NCBI GenBank assembly: GCA_021808405.1
Contig: JAKBBQ010000001.1
Location: 7,224 to 49,235, forward strand
DNA: 42,012 nucleotides
From: Pseudomonadota bacterium
Lineage (GTDB): Bacteria; Pseudomonadota; Gammaproteobacteria; Burkholderiales; Burkholderiaceae_C
Direction: 5' to 3'
Part shown: positions 24,661 through 33,352 of the stretch, piece by piece
Layout of the letters: the number at the start of each line of letters is the position of its first letter
Numbering within the stretch: the first letter of the stretch is position 1
Translations under genes and position numbers: made by a program
The notes under the pieces: generated by a model
Database searches by the model: none
What the model saw: the letters and a program-made list of their open reading frames with translations, nothing else
Told to the model about the DNA's origin: nothing

Positions 24661-26076
24661 ATGATGGCCGAGCCCATTCCCGACGTGCTGGTGATCGGCG
24701 GCGGCAATGCCGCGCTGTGCGCCGCGCTGACCGCGCGCGAGCAGGGCGCCTCGGTGCTGCTGCTCGAGGCTTCTCCCCGTGCCTGGCGCGGCGGCAACAC
24801 CCAGCACACCCGCAACCTGCGGTGCATGCACGATGCGCCGCAGGACGTGCTGGTCGATGCGTATCCCGAAGAGGAGTTCTGGCAGGACCTGCGCAAGGTC
24901 ACCTCGGGCCGCACCGACGAGGAACTGGCGCGGCTGGTGATCCGCGCGTCGGCCACCTGCCGTCCCTGGATGCGCAACCATGGCGTGCATTTCCAGCCTT
25001 CGCTGTCGGGAGCGCTGCACACCGCGCGCACCAACGCCTTTTTCATGGGCGGGGGCAAGGCGCTGGTCAACGCCTACTACCGCAGCGCCGAAGGGCTGGG
25101 GGTGGCCATCCGCTACGACACCGCGGTCGATCGCCTGGAACTCGACGAAGGGCGCTTCGTCGCGGCCTTTGCCGGCGAGCAGCGCATCGCCGCGCGCAGT
25201 TGCGTGGTCGCCGCCGGAGGCTTCGAATCCAACCGCGACTGGTTGCGCCAGGCCTGGGGCCGCGACCCGCAAGGCGACTACCCGGCCGAGCAGTTCCTCA
25301 TCCGCGGCACGCGTTTCAACACCGGAGTGCTGTTGCGCCACCTGCTCGACCGCGGCGCCGATCCGGTCGGCGACCCGACCCAGGCGCACATGGTGGCCAT
25401 CGATGCCCGCGCGCCGCTGTACGACGGCGGCATCTGCACGCGCATCGACTGCGTCAGCCTGGGCGTGGTGGTCAATCGCGACGCCGAGCGCTTCTACGAC
25501 GAGGGCGAGGATTTCTGGCCCAAGCGCTATGCCATCTGGGGCCGCCTGGTGGCCCGCCAGCCGGGGCAGATCGCCTATTCGATCATCGATGCCAAGGCGC
25601 TGGGCCGATTCATGCCCCCGGTGTTTCCCGGCACGCGGGCCGACAGCCCTGCGCAACTGGCGCGCGCGCTGGGACTGCCCGAGCAGCGCCTGGTGGCCAC
25701 CTTGCGCGACTACAACCACGCCTGCCGCGGCAGCGGCTTCGACCACACGCGTCTGGACGACTGCCATACCGAAGGCCTGCAGCCGGCGAAATCGCACTGG
25801 GCGCGTGCGCTGGATACGCCGCCCTTCCTGGCCTACCCGTTGCGCCCGGGAGTCACCTTCACCTACCTGGGTTTGCGCACCGACCGCAGCGCCGCAGTGC
25901 GCTTCGGCGGGCGAGCGAGCCCGAACCTGTTCGTGGCCGGGGAAATGATGGCCGGCAATGTGCTCGGGCAGGGTTACACCGCGGGAGTCGGAATGAGCAT
26001 CGGAACCGCCTTCGGGCGCATCGCAGGGCGACAGGCCGCCGAAGCGGCACGACGAGCACTCCATGTCGGGGCTTGA
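24661..26076 (+). CDS. tcuA: FAD-dependent tricarballylate dehydrogenase TcuA
   Basis: TcuA oxidises tricarballylate to cis-aconitate using FAD. The 471-residue protein has the dinucleotide-binding motif VIGGGNAALCAALTAREQGASVLLLE and the typical RGGNTQHTRNLR stretch. A fumarate-reductase-like core follows (GGFESNRDWL, HMVAIDARAPLYDGG), with a C-terminal FAD segment NLFVAGEMMAGNVLGQGY. Start options are GTG 24649 and ATG 24661 or 24664, and no clear Shine-Dalgarno decides between them. The stop overlaps tcuB by 14 bp. The substrate assignment rests on the family. The neighbouring CoA genes leave room for a related acid. Confidence 0.88.
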   Translation: MMAEPIPDVLVIGGGNAALCAALTAREQGASVLLLEASPRAWRGGNTQHTRNLRCMHDAPQDVLVDAYPEEEFWQDLRKVTSGRTDEELARLVIRASATCRPWMRNHGVHFQPSLSGALHTARTNAFFMGGGKALVNAYYRSAEGLGVAIRYDTAVDRLELDEGRFVAAFAGEQRIAARSCVVAAGGFESNRDWLRQAWGRDPQGDYPAEQFLIRGTRFNTGVLLRHLLDRGADPVGDPTQAHMVAIDARAPLYDGGICTRIDCVSLGVVVNRDAERFYDEGEDFWPKRYAIWGRLVARQPGQIAYSIIDAKALGRFMPPVFPGTRADSPAQLARALGLPEQRLVATLRDYNHACRGSGFDHTRLDDCHTEGLQPAKSHWARALDTPPFLAYPLRPGVTFTYLGLRTDRSAAVRFGGRASPNLFVAGEMMAGNVLGQGYTAGVGMSIGTAFGRIAGRQAAEAARRALHVGA

Positions 26077-27238
26077 CGACTTGATCGGCCAGGCGGCGGC
26101 CTGCGCCGATCCCGGCGCTTCGGCGCTGCCGCGGCAGGCTGCCGATGCCGAGCAGGAGGCGCTGCGCATCCTGCAGATCTGCAACGCCTGCCGCTACTGC
26201 GAGGGCTATTGCGCGGTGTTCCAGTCGATGACCCGGCGGCTGAGCTTCGACACCGTCGACGTGCGCTACCTGGCGAACCTGTGCCACAACTGCGGTTCCT
26301 GCCTGCATGCCTGCCAGTACGCGCCTCCGCACGAATTCGCGGTCAACGTGCCGCAGACCATGGCGCGGGTGCGCCTGCTCGGCTGGCGACGCCACGCCTG
26401 GCCGCGCGTGCTGGGCCGGCTGTACACCCGCAACGGCCTGGTGCTGGCGTGGCTGCTGGCGGCCGGCAGCGCGCTGTTCCTGGTGCTGGCGCTGCTGCTG
26501 CACGGCACGCTGTGGCACGCGCAGTCCGGCGGCGACTTCTACGCGGTGTTCCCGCACGACCTGATGGCCGGGGTGTTCGGCTTGCTGTCGCTGGGGGTGC
26601 TGCTCGCGCTGGGAGTCGGCTGCGCCGGCTACTGGCGCGAAATCGACCCCGGCGGCCCCGGCGCGGCCAGCCTGGCCGATGCCGTCGGCGCGGTGGCCGG
26701 CCTGCGCTATCTCGGCGGCGGGCACGGCCAGGGCTGCAACAACGAGGACGACCGTTTTTCGCTGGCTCGCCGCAACGCCCACCACGCCTTGTTCTACGGC
26801 TTCGGGCTGTGCCTGCTCGCCACCTGCGTGGCCACGCTGTACCACTACCTGCTGCGGCTTCCGGCTCCCTACCCCTACACCAGCCTGCCGGTGGTGCTGG
26901 GCATGGCGGGCGGAGCGGGCATCGTGGTCGGCGGCACGGCGCTGCTGGCGCTGCGGCTGCGCCGCGACCCGCGGCAGGGCGACCCGGACCAGGCGGCGAT
27001 GGACCTGGGCTTCACCGCCTTGCTGCTGCTGGTGGCGCTCACCGGGCTGGTGCTGGCGGTGCTGCGCGCAAGCGCGGCGATGCCCGCGCTGCTGGCGCTG
27101 CACCTGGGCGCGGTGTTCGCGCTGTTCGCCACCATGCCCTACGGCAGGTTCATGCACGCCCCGCTGCGCGTGATCGCGCTGCTCAAGTGGGCCGTCGAGC
27201 GCAGGCGTGCGGCCGGCGTGGCGGCCGCCGGGGACTGA
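26063..27238 (+). CDS. tcuB: TcuB, iron-sulfur membrane protein reoxidising TcuA
   Basis: The 391-residue protein has a cytoplasmic N-terminal domain with two cysteine clusters (CNACRYCEGYC and CHNCGSCLHACQY) for Fe-S centres. A membrane domain of about six helices follows (from residue 120), containing His residues that could bind heme. TcuB passes electrons from reduced FAD in TcuA to the quinone pool. The 14-bp overlap with tcuA argues for coupled expression. It is convergent with the MHS transporter gene, 30 bp away. Confidence 0.9.
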   Translation: MSGLDDLIGQAAACADPGASALPRQAADAEQEALRILQICNACRYCEGYCAVFQSMTRRLSFDTVDVRYLANLCHNCGSCLHACQYAPPHEFAVNVPQTMARVRLLGWRRHAWPRVLGRLYTRNGLVLAWLLAAGSALFLVLALLLHGTLWHAQSGGDFYAVFPHDLMAGVFGLLSLGVLLALGVGCAGYWREIDPGGPGAASLADAVGAVAGLRYLGGGHGQGCNNEDDRFSLARRNAHHALFYGFGLCLLATCVATLYHYLLRLPAPYPYTSLPVVLGMAGGAGIVVGGTALLALRLRRDPRQGDPDQAAMDLGFTALLLLVALTGLVLAVLRASAAMPALLALHLGAVFALFATMPYGRFMHAPLRVIALLKWAVERRRAAGVAAAGD

Positions 27239-27268
27239 GTCCGACGGCGGCCCGGCGCCGGCCTCGCC

Positions 27269-28579
27269 TCAGGCTTCGCGCTGCAGGTCGACCGACTTGG
27301 TCTCCGGGCTGGCGAGGATGGCCAGGATGGCCGCCGCGGCATAGCCCATGACCAGCAGCCCGATGTACAGGTAGGCGTGGGCGATGCCGTAGGCGCGCAG
27401 GATCTGCCCGGCCACGATGGGGATCAGCCCGCCGCCGTAGACCTGGGAGATCTGGTAGGAGGCGCTGGCCGCCGAGGCGCGGTAGCGGGTCGGGAAATTC
27501 TCGGTATAGAAGCTCGGCACCGCTCCGTATCCGAAGCCGAACACGAAGCCGAAGCCGATGATCTCGGCCAGCGCGGCCAGCGCGAAGTCGTGGCTGTTGA
27601 TCAGGTAGAAGTAGGGGATGGCGAACACGAAGAACACCACCGCCGAGGTCAGCAGCACGGCGCGCCGGCTGATGCGGTCGGCGAGCAGCGAGCCGATGAT
27701 CATGAACACCAGCATCGAGGCGGCGGCGATCAGCCCGATCTCCTCGGCCTGGCTGCCGGTGAAGCCGACGGTCTTCATGTAGCTGGTGCCGAAGATGAAG
27801 CTGAGGAAGAACGCGCCGCCGAACATCGCGTTGACCAGCGAAGCCCGCAGCAGCCGCCAGGGCATGTCCTTCCATACCTGCAGCGCCGGGACCTGCAGCA
27901 GCGGCTTCTCCGACTTGTACTTCTCGAACACGAAGCTGTCCTCGGTCCGCATGCGGATCACGATGCCGACGATGGCGACCAGGAAGCCGATGAAGAAGAA
28001 GATCCGCCACCCCCAGGCGATGAAGCTCTGCGGGGTCATCAGCGACTTGACGAACAGCACCGAGCCGAATCCCAGCAGCAGCCCGATCGGCACCGCGAAG
28101 CCGACCCACGCACCCCAGAAGGCCCGGTGCCGCGACTTGGCCGCCTGCTCGACCACCCAGGTCGACGCGGTGCCGAATTCGGCGCCGAAGCTGATCCCCT
28201 GGGCCAGCCGGAAGACGATCAGCAGCACCGGCGCCGCCACGCCGATGCTGTCGTAGGAGGGGGTGAGGCCGATCAGCAGGGTGCCCACGCCCATCAGCAG
28301 CAGCGCGTACACCATGGCGTCGCGCCGCCCCTTGCGGTCGGCGATGTTGCCGAACAGGTAGGCGCCGATCGGGCGCACGATGATGCCGATGCCGTAGACG
28401 GCGATCGCCGCCGCCACCGCGGCCAGTGCCGGCAGCTTGAAGAACACCTTGCCCCACACGGTCGCGGCGATGATCCCGGTGACCAGGAAGTCGTACTGCT
28501 CGATGATCGACCCGATGATGCTCGCCAGCGCGACCTTGTAGACCTGTTGCGCCGACGGACTGCCGACTTGGCTTGCCAT
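27269..28579 (-). CDS. MHS-family (MFS) organic-acid/proton symporter
   Basis: The 436-residue protein has 12 predicted helices and MHS signatures: GSIIEQYDFLVTG in helix 1, RPIGAYLFGNIADRKGRR in loop 2-3, and RLAQGISFGAEFG. MHS proteins import citrate, 2-oxoglutarate, shikimate and similar acids with protons, and TcuC, the tricarballylate carrier, belongs here. The location beside tcuAB would fit a TcuC role. However, the gene is transcribed the other way, 60 bp downstream of a CoA-transferase gene, so it may serve that pathway instead. Confidence 0.87.
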   Translation of the reverse strand: MASQVGSPSAQQVYKVALASIIGSIIEQYDFLVTGIIAATVWGKVFFKLPALAAVAAAIAVYGIGIIVRPIGAYLFGNIADRKGRRDAMVYALLLMGVGTLLIGLTPSYDSIGVAAPVLLIVFRLAQGISFGAEFGTASTWVVEQAAKSRHRAFWGAWVGFAVPIGLLLGFGSVLFVKSLMTPQSFIAWGWRIFFFIGFLVAIVGIVIRMRTEDSFVFEKYKSEKPLLQVPALQVWKDMPWRLLRASLVNAMFGGAFFLSFIFGTSYMKTVGFTGSQAEEIGLIAAASMLVFMIIGSLLADRISRRAVLLTSAVVFFVFAIPYFYLINSHDFALAALAEIIGFGFVFGFGYGAVPSFYTENFPTRYRASAASASYQISQVYGGGLIPIVAGQILRAYGIAHAYLYIGLLVMGYAAAAILAILASPETKSVDLQREA

Positions 28580-28639
28580 GACTGTCTCCTTGTCGAGGAA
28601 GTCCCTCTTGGGGTGTTGTCGTAGGGGTGGGTGGTGGTT

Positions 28640-29872
28640 TCAGTCGCTGCGGCGTACCGGTGCCCAGGCGAAACGGCTGGCCCCGTCGGGCAGCGTGGCC
28701 GCGCAGCGGGCCAGGGCATCGAGGTCGGCGTCCTGCAGGCCGACCGCCTGCAGCACCTGCCGGGTGTGTTCGCCCAATTCGGGCGGCGGCAGCGTCGGCG
28801 CCGCCTCGGCCCCTGGCGGGCGCGGGAATTCCGGCACCTCGAAGTCCAGGCCGCGGTAGCGGATGTCGCGCAGCTTGCCGGGCTGGCGAGCCTGCGGCGC
28901 CTCGAGCACCCGCTCCAGCGGCAGCACCTCGGTGCAGCCGATCCCGGCCGCCTGCAACCGCGCCGCGGCCTCGTCGAAGGCCAGGCGCCCCAGCGCCTGG
29001 CGCACCAGCGCCTCGCAGCGATCGCGTTGCTTGCGGCGGTTGCGCAGGCTGGCCAGCTCGGGGTCATCGGCCTCGGCGAGCTGCATGGCGCGGCAGAACC
29101 TGTGCCAGTGGGAGTCGGTCAGCATCAGCAGGTACAACCAGCGCTGGTCGCTGCTCTGGTAGGCGCCGTAGCCCGGCATGCTGAACTCGCCATGGGGTTC
29201 GCGCTCGGGCCGCCCCAGCAGCCGGGTCTTGAGCTGCACGCCGACCAGGTCGCGCGAGGCCACGTGCAAGCCGGTCTCGTACAGCCCCACCTCGACCGCG
29301 GACGCCGGCTTGCCGGCAGCCTGCTGCAGCAGGCCGGCCAGCACGCCGATCACCGCGTAGGCGCCTGCGAACTGGTCGTGGTAGCTCGGCCCGAGGCGGC
29401 TCGGGCGGCCGTCGATGCGGTTTTGCTCCATCACCCCGGTGGCCGCTTCGGCGACCGGGTTGGACGCCAGGTCATCCTGCAGCGGTCCGCCCGCATAGCC
29501 GCGGATGTGGCAGTAGATCAGCGAGGGCTTGACGGCCCGGCAATCCGCCTCGGTCAGCCGCAGCTTGCGCGCGGCCCTGGGCGCGAGGTTGTGCACCAGC
29601 GCATCGGCGCTGTGCAGCAGCCGGCAGAACGCCGCGTGGCCCTCGGGCTGCGCCAGGTCCAGGCAAACGCTCTTCTTGCCGTGGCTGTAGGCGATGAACG
29701 TGCCGCTGGGGCCGCCTCGCACCAGCGCGCGGGTGGGGTCCCCGTGCGGCGGCTCGACCTTGATGACTTCGGCCCCAAGCTGGCCGAGCAGGTGCGCGGC
29801 GAAGGGCGCAGCCAGCATGGTGCCGACTTCGATGACGCGGCGGCCGGCGAGCGGGAGGGTCGATGTGTTCAT
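28640..29872 (-). CDS. Class III (CaiB/BaiF) CoA-transferase, MHS-linked
   Basis: The 410-residue enzyme begins with LAGRRVIEVGTMLAAPFAAHLLGQLGAEVIKVE, typical of family III CoA-transferases. The catalytic Asp aligns with D in SYHDQFAGAYAVIGVLAGLL. Such enzymes move CoA between acids, often from succinyl-CoA to a dicarboxylate. The ATG at 29872 lacks a Shine-Dalgarno sequence. The predicted promoter (TTGCCA-N17-TAGAAT) would give an almost leaderless transcript. It is followed by the MHS carrier on the same strand and diverges from the hydratase gene. The acid substrate is unknown. Confidence 0.88.
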   Translation of the reverse strand: MNTSTLPLAGRRVIEVGTMLAAPFAAHLLGQLGAEVIKVEPPHGDPTRALVRGGPSGTFIAYSHGKKSVCLDLAQPEGHAAFCRLLHSADALVHNLAPRAARKLRLTEADCRAVKPSLIYCHIRGYAGGPLQDDLASNPVAEAATGVMEQNRIDGRPSRLGPSYHDQFAGAYAVIGVLAGLLQQAAGKPASAVEVGLYETGLHVASRDLVGVQLKTRLLGRPEREPHGEFSMPGYGAYQSSDQRWLYLLMLTDSHWHRFCRAMQLAEADDPELASLRNRRKQRDRCEALVRQALGRLAFDEAAARLQAAGIGCTEVLPLERVLEAPQARQPGKLRDIRYRGLDFEVPEFPRPPGAEAAPTLPPPELGEHTRQVLQAVGLQDADLDALARCAATLPDGASRFAWAPVRRSD

Positions 29873-29876
29873 GGAC

Positions 29877-29884
29877 AATGCATT
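29877..29884. promoter_or_regulatory. AATGCATT operator-like site 1
   Basis: A perfect 8-bp palindrome. On the minus strand it reads TATAGAATGCATTG and overlaps the -10 box of the CoA-transferase promoter, so a bound protein would repress. Matching copies occur at 29985 and 30913. Confidence 0.5.
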
Positions 29885-29910
29885 CTATAAGATAGCGATG
29901 GCAGTGGCAA
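29882..29910 (-). promoter_or_regulatory. Sigma-70 promoter of the CoA-transferase/MHS operon
   Basis: On the minus strand TTGCCA (29910-29905) and TAGAAT (29887-29882) are separated by 17 bp, each with 5 of 6 consensus bases. Transcription would begin near 29875, only about three bases before the ATG at 29872. Confidence 0.55.
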
Positions 29911-29984
29911 TTCGCCGCAGCCGGCAGGCAAAATACCGGTTGGCACGTTGCGTGCCGCCAGGTAGACTGGCAAAAAGAATATAC

Positions 29985-29992
29985 AATGCATT
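29985..29992. promoter_or_regulatory. AATGCATT operator-like site 2
   Basis: The palindrome lies in ATATACAATGCATTTG, upstream of the hydratase gene. It repeats the TA(G/C)AATGCATT pattern of site 1, again with a -10-like TACAAT overlapping it. Confidence 0.5.
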
Positions 29993-30019
29993 TGTTGTCC
30001 CGTGAACGAGGAACTCCCG

Positions 30020-30859
30020 ATGACCCATCCCTACGCCGAGTGGCTGGGGCGCAGCGAAGAGTGCACCGAACGCCTGGGCGTCGGCGCGGTGCGCGCGCTG
30101 GCCGCGACGCTGGATCTGGAGGCCGCGCCGCAGCCGGGCCAGCCGCTGCCGGCGGGCTGGCACTGGCTGTACTTCAACCCCGTGGTGCGTCGCAGCGGCC
30201 TGGGTGCCGACGGGCACCCCAGGCGCGGGGGTTTCCTGCCGCCCATCGAGTTGCCCAGGCGCATGTGGGCGGGCGGACGCATCCGCTACCTGCAGGATCT
30301 GCCGGTCGACGCGCTGGCGACCCGGCGCAGTGTCATCCGCAGCATCGAACACAAGGCCGGCAAACGCGGCGCGTTGTGCTTTGTCACCGTCGAGCACACC
30401 GTGTCGTGCGGGGCAAGCGACTGCCTGGTCGAGGAGCAGGACCTGGTGTATCGCGAAGCGCCGCCGGCCGCGGCGCCGGCCGCGGCGCCCCAGCCCTTCG
30501 ACGGGGTCGCCCAGTTCGGCGACGACTTCGTCGCCGATACGACCCTGCTGTTCCGCTACTCGGCGCTGACCTTCAACGGGCACCGCATCCACTACGACCA
30601 GGCCTACGCCCAGGCCGAAGAAGGCTATCCCGGACTGGTGGTGCACGGCCCGCTGCTCGCCACCTTGCTGCAGCAACTGGCCCTGCGCCAGGCGGCGGGC
30701 CGCAGGCTGCAGCGCTTTGCCTTCCGGGGTGTCAACCCGGTCTTCGTCGACCGCCGCTTCCGCCTCGAAGGCAGGCAGGACCGGGAGGGCGAACTCGAAC
30801 TGTGGGCGCGCGGCCCCGCGGGAGAACAGTTGATGTCGGCCAGCGCCACGCTGGTCTGA
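30020..30859 (+). CDS. Mesaconyl-C4-CoA hydratase/HTD2-type hotdog hydratase
   Basis: This 279-residue protein matches the mesaconyl-C4-CoA hydratase (FAS1-like dehydratase) family. Its N-terminal part has PRRMWAGGRIRYLQDLPV. Its C-terminal hotdog domain has LTFNGHRIHYDQAYA and GYPGLVVHGPLLATLL, carrying the catalytic His. Characterised relatives hydrate mesaconyl-C4-CoA or itaconyl-CoA to citramalyl-CoA. The CitE-type lyase downstream fits as the next step. The ATG at 30020 is preceded by GAGGAA at good spacing. The GTG at 30002 used in the ORF track would start upstream of that site. Confidence 0.85.
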   Translation: MTHPYAEWLGRSEECTERLGVGAVRALAATLDLEAAPQPGQPLPAGWHWLYFNPVVRRSGLGADGHPRRGGFLPPIELPRRMWAGGRIRYLQDLPVDALATRRSVIRSIEHKAGKRGALCFVTVEHTVSCGASDCLVEEQDLVYREAPPAAAPAAAPQPFDGVAQFGDDFVADTTLLFRYSALTFNGHRIHYDQAYAQAEEGYPGLVVHGPLLATLLQQLALRQAAGRRLQRFAFRGVNPVFVDRRFRLEGRQDREGELELWARGPAGEQLMSASATLV

Positions 30860-30912
30860 GCCGGCTTGCCGGCTGGCGTGCGCGGTCGTCGCGGGAGTCT
30901 GCGCAGGCAAAG

Positions 30913-30920
30913 AATGCATT
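30913..30920. promoter_or_regulatory. AATGCATT operator-like site 3
   Basis: The third copy, in CAAAGAATGCATTGGGC, lies 37 bp before the start of the MaoC-type gene, within the 97-bp gap after the hydratase gene. It suggests a second regulated promoter inside the cluster. Confidence 0.45.
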
Positions 30921-30956
30921 GGGCATCGGAAACACCGCACTACAGGAGCATCCGAG

Positions 30957-32171
30957 TTGAACCACGTCACCAACCCCTCTGAATCCGGCGTCGGCGACGC
31001 CCCGGCGCAAGGCCTGATCACCGACGAAGCGGTGGCCGCGGCCCGGGCGATGATCGGCCTGCACCTGCGTCCCGAAGGCCCGTACCTGCAGGACGCCACC
31101 GCCGACACCTTGCGCAACTGGTGCAATGGCATCGGCGACCTCAACCCCCTGTACCGCGACCCGGGCTACGGGCCGGGCACGCGCTACGGCACCCAGGTCG
31201 GGCACCCGATGTTCCCCATGGCCTTCGGCTGGCTGGGGCGCACGCGCTGGGGGTTGCCGGGAGTCCACGGCTTCTACGCCGGAAACGACTGGGAACTGTT
31301 CCGCCATGTGCGCCCGGGCGACCGCCTGTCGGCGATCGAGCGGGTCGTCGGGGTGGAGGAAAAGCAGAGCAAGTTCTCCGGCCGACTGGTGCTGCAATAC
31401 GTCGAGGCCTGCTACTACAACCAGCGCGGCGAACTCGTCGCGCGCGCGCTGGGCACCTGCACCCGCCACGAGCGCAAGGCGGCGCGCGAAACCGGCAAGT
31501 ACAAGGAAATCACCCAGCATCAGTACAGCGACGAGGAGCGCGACCGCATCGACCAGATGGTCCTCGACGAGTCGAAGAACATCCGGGGCGCCGACGTGCG
31601 CTACTGGGACGATGTCCAGGTCGGCGAGTCCCTGCCGACCATCGCCCGCGGTCCGCTGTCCCTGATGGACACCATGGGCTTCCTCGTGGGCTGCGGCCGA
31701 GGCCATACCCACGGCGTGCTGCTGCAGGCGGCGGTGCGCCATCCCGGCCACTATTTCCGCAACCCGGAAGCCGGCGGCGGGGTGGAATACACCGGGATCG
31801 GCCACCACCGGGAATCGGTGGCCAAGGAAGTCGGGGTTCCCGGCACCTACGACTACGGCCCGCAGCGCTCGGCCTGGATGTGCAGCCTGGTCACCAACTG
31901 GATGGGCGACGCCGGCTTCCTCAAGCGGGTGCGCACCGAAATGCGCCGCTTCAACATCATGGGTGACACCACCTTCTGCAAGGGCACGGTGGTGCGCAAG
32001 TACGTCAAGGACCGGACCGCCCTGGTGGACATCGAGATCGCCGCCGAGAACCAGCGCGGCGAGGTCACCACGCCCGGCCTGGCCACCGTGGCGCTGCCGT
32101 CGCGCGACATCCGTCTGCCGGCGTTCCTCGACGGCGCAGGCTGCGACCTCGAGCTGCCGGTGGTGCGGTGA
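30957..32171 (+). CDS. Double-hotdog MaoC-family dehydratase/hydratase
   Basis: The 404-residue protein consists of an N-terminal MaoC-like domain (WCNGIGDLNPLYRDPGYG, residues about 52-70) and a C-terminal MaoC domain. The latter has GHHRESVAKEVGVPGTYDYGPQRSAWM and WMGDAGFLKRVR. In the N-terminal domain the usual GDxNPLH is GDLNPLY, a pattern of non-catalytic or variant halves, so catalysis is likely in the other half. Members hydrate or dehydrate acyl-CoAs. The start is TTG at 30957, with AGGAG 8 bases upstream and no better ATG. Its stop overlaps the next gene by 4 bases (GTGA). Confidence 0.82.
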   Translation: MNHVTNPSESGVGDAPAQGLITDEAVAAARAMIGLHLRPEGPYLQDATADTLRNWCNGIGDLNPLYRDPGYGPGTRYGTQVGHPMFPMAFGWLGRTRWGLPGVHGFYAGNDWELFRHVRPGDRLSAIERVVGVEEKQSKFSGRLVLQYVEACYYNQRGELVARALGTCTRHERKAARETGKYKEITQHQYSDEERDRIDQMVLDESKNIRGADVRYWDDVQVGESLPTIARGPLSLMDTMGFLVGCGRGHTHGVLLQAAVRHPGHYFRNPEAGGGVEYTGIGHHRESVAKEVGVPGTYDYGPQRSAWMCSLVTNWMGDAGFLKRVRTEMRRFNIMGDTTFCKGTVVRKYVKDRTALVDIEIAAENQRGEVTTPGLATVALPSRDIRLPAFLDGAGCDLELPVVR

Positions 32172-33352
32172 CCGCGAGCGCTGCGAGCCGAGCGGGCCCG
32201 GAGCGGCCGCCCGCACCGCCCGCGGCACTGCCGCTGGCCGGCTGCCGGGTGCTGGAGCGCTCGCGCAGCGTGGCGGCCGCCTACGCCGGGCGCCTGCTGG
32301 CCACGCTGGGAGCGCGCGTGCTGATGCTCGAGCCACCGGGCGGCTCGCCGCTGCGCCGCGCGGCGCCGCGGATCGAGCCCGGCGGCGAGAGCGCGCTGTT
32401 CGCCTACCTGGCCGCCGGCAAGCGCAGCCTGGAGTGCGACACCCTGTCGGACGCCGGCCGCCAGAGGTTGCGCCAGGAGTTGCAGGCCGCCGACCTGCTG
32501 CTCGACGACACCCCGCTGGCCGAGCGCGGCGCCCACGGCTTGCAACCGCAGCAGGTGGCCGAGTGCGCGCCCCGGCTCATCCATGTCAGCGTGCTGCCCT
32601 TCGGCGCCAGCGGCCCGAAGGCCGCCTGGGACGGCGAGGAAGTCAACCTGCTGCACGCGGGCGGCGAAGGCTACCTGCTGCCCAACGGCTACGCCCAGGA
32701 GCTGTTTCCCGAGCGGCCGCCGCTGAAGATCTACGGCCCCTTCGCCGGTTACCAGGGCGGCTGCCTGGCCGCGCTGAGCGCGCTGTCGGCCTGGTGGAAG
32801 GTCGACACCGAAGGCGGGCGCTTTGTCGACGTCTCGGTGCAGGACGCGGTGCTGGCGGTGGGGGCCTTCGCGCTGCAGCGGCTGGGCGACGGTTCGCTCG
32901 AGCACCGCGCCACCCGCAAGTTCCGCTATGGGGGGGTGTTCCAGGCGCGCGACGGCTTTGTCGAAATCCTCACCCTCGAGGACCGCCAGTGGGAAGCCCT
33001 GCTCGACTTGTTGCAGCGTCCCGCGTGGAGCGCCGACCCGGCGCTGCGCGACCCGCTGGAGCGCAGCCGCCGCGGCGACCAGATCAACCGGCATATCCGC
33101 GTATGGATGGCCGGGCAGGACGTCGACCAGGTGGTGCGGCGGGCGCAGCAGCTGGGCGTGCCGGCGGCCCGCTACCGCGCCCCCGAGGAGGTGCTGGCCG
33201 GCGAGCACGAGGCCGCGCGCGCGCTGTTCGCCGACATCGACCTGCCGGGCGCCGGCGCGGCGCGGGCGCTGCGGGCGCCCTACCAGTTCCTGCGCACCCC
33301 GCTGCCGGGTGGCGGCCGGGTGCCGCGGCTCGGTGAAGGAGGGCAGCCATGA
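32168..33352 (+). CDS. Class III CoA-transferase, subunit apparently lacking the catalytic Asp
   Basis: The 394-residue protein is of the CaiB/BaiF family (LAGCRVLERSRSVAAAYAGRLLATLGARVLMLE). Where active family members have Asp (in the next gene VMDHSAGLHAAL), it reads FAGYQGGCLAAL, so Gly appears to replace the nucleophile. It starts with GTG overlapping the MaoC stop, and its stop overlaps the next CoA-transferase start (ATGA). I infer a heteromeric enzyme with one catalytic and one structural subunit, for which succinyl-CoA:benzylsuccinate CoA-transferase (BbsEF) is a precedent for two family III subunits. Confidence 0.82.
   Translation: MTASAASRAGPERPPAPPAALPLAGCRVLERSRSVAAAYAGRLLATLGARVLMLEPPGGSPLRRAAPRIEPGGESALFAYLAAGKRSLECDTLSDAGRQRLRQELQAADLLLDDTPLAERGAHGLQPQQVAECAPRLIHVSVLPFGASGPKAAWDGEEVNLLHAGGEGYLLPNGYAQELFPERPPLKIYGPFAGYQGGCLAALSALSAWWKVDTEGGRFVDVSVQDAVLAVGAFALQRLGDGSLEHRATRKFRYGGVFQARDGFVEILTLEDRQWEALLDLLQRPAWSADPALRDPLERSRRGDQINRHIRVWMAGQDVDQVVRRAQQLGVPAARYRAPEEVLAGEHEAARALFADIDLPGAGAARALRAPYQFLRTPLPGGGRVPRLGEGGQP

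Noticed and set aside
27377-28624. 415-residue plus-strand ORF
   Set aside because: Antisense of the MHS transporter and rich in Asp, His, Gln and Arg, a known signature of the reverse frame of membrane-protein genes.
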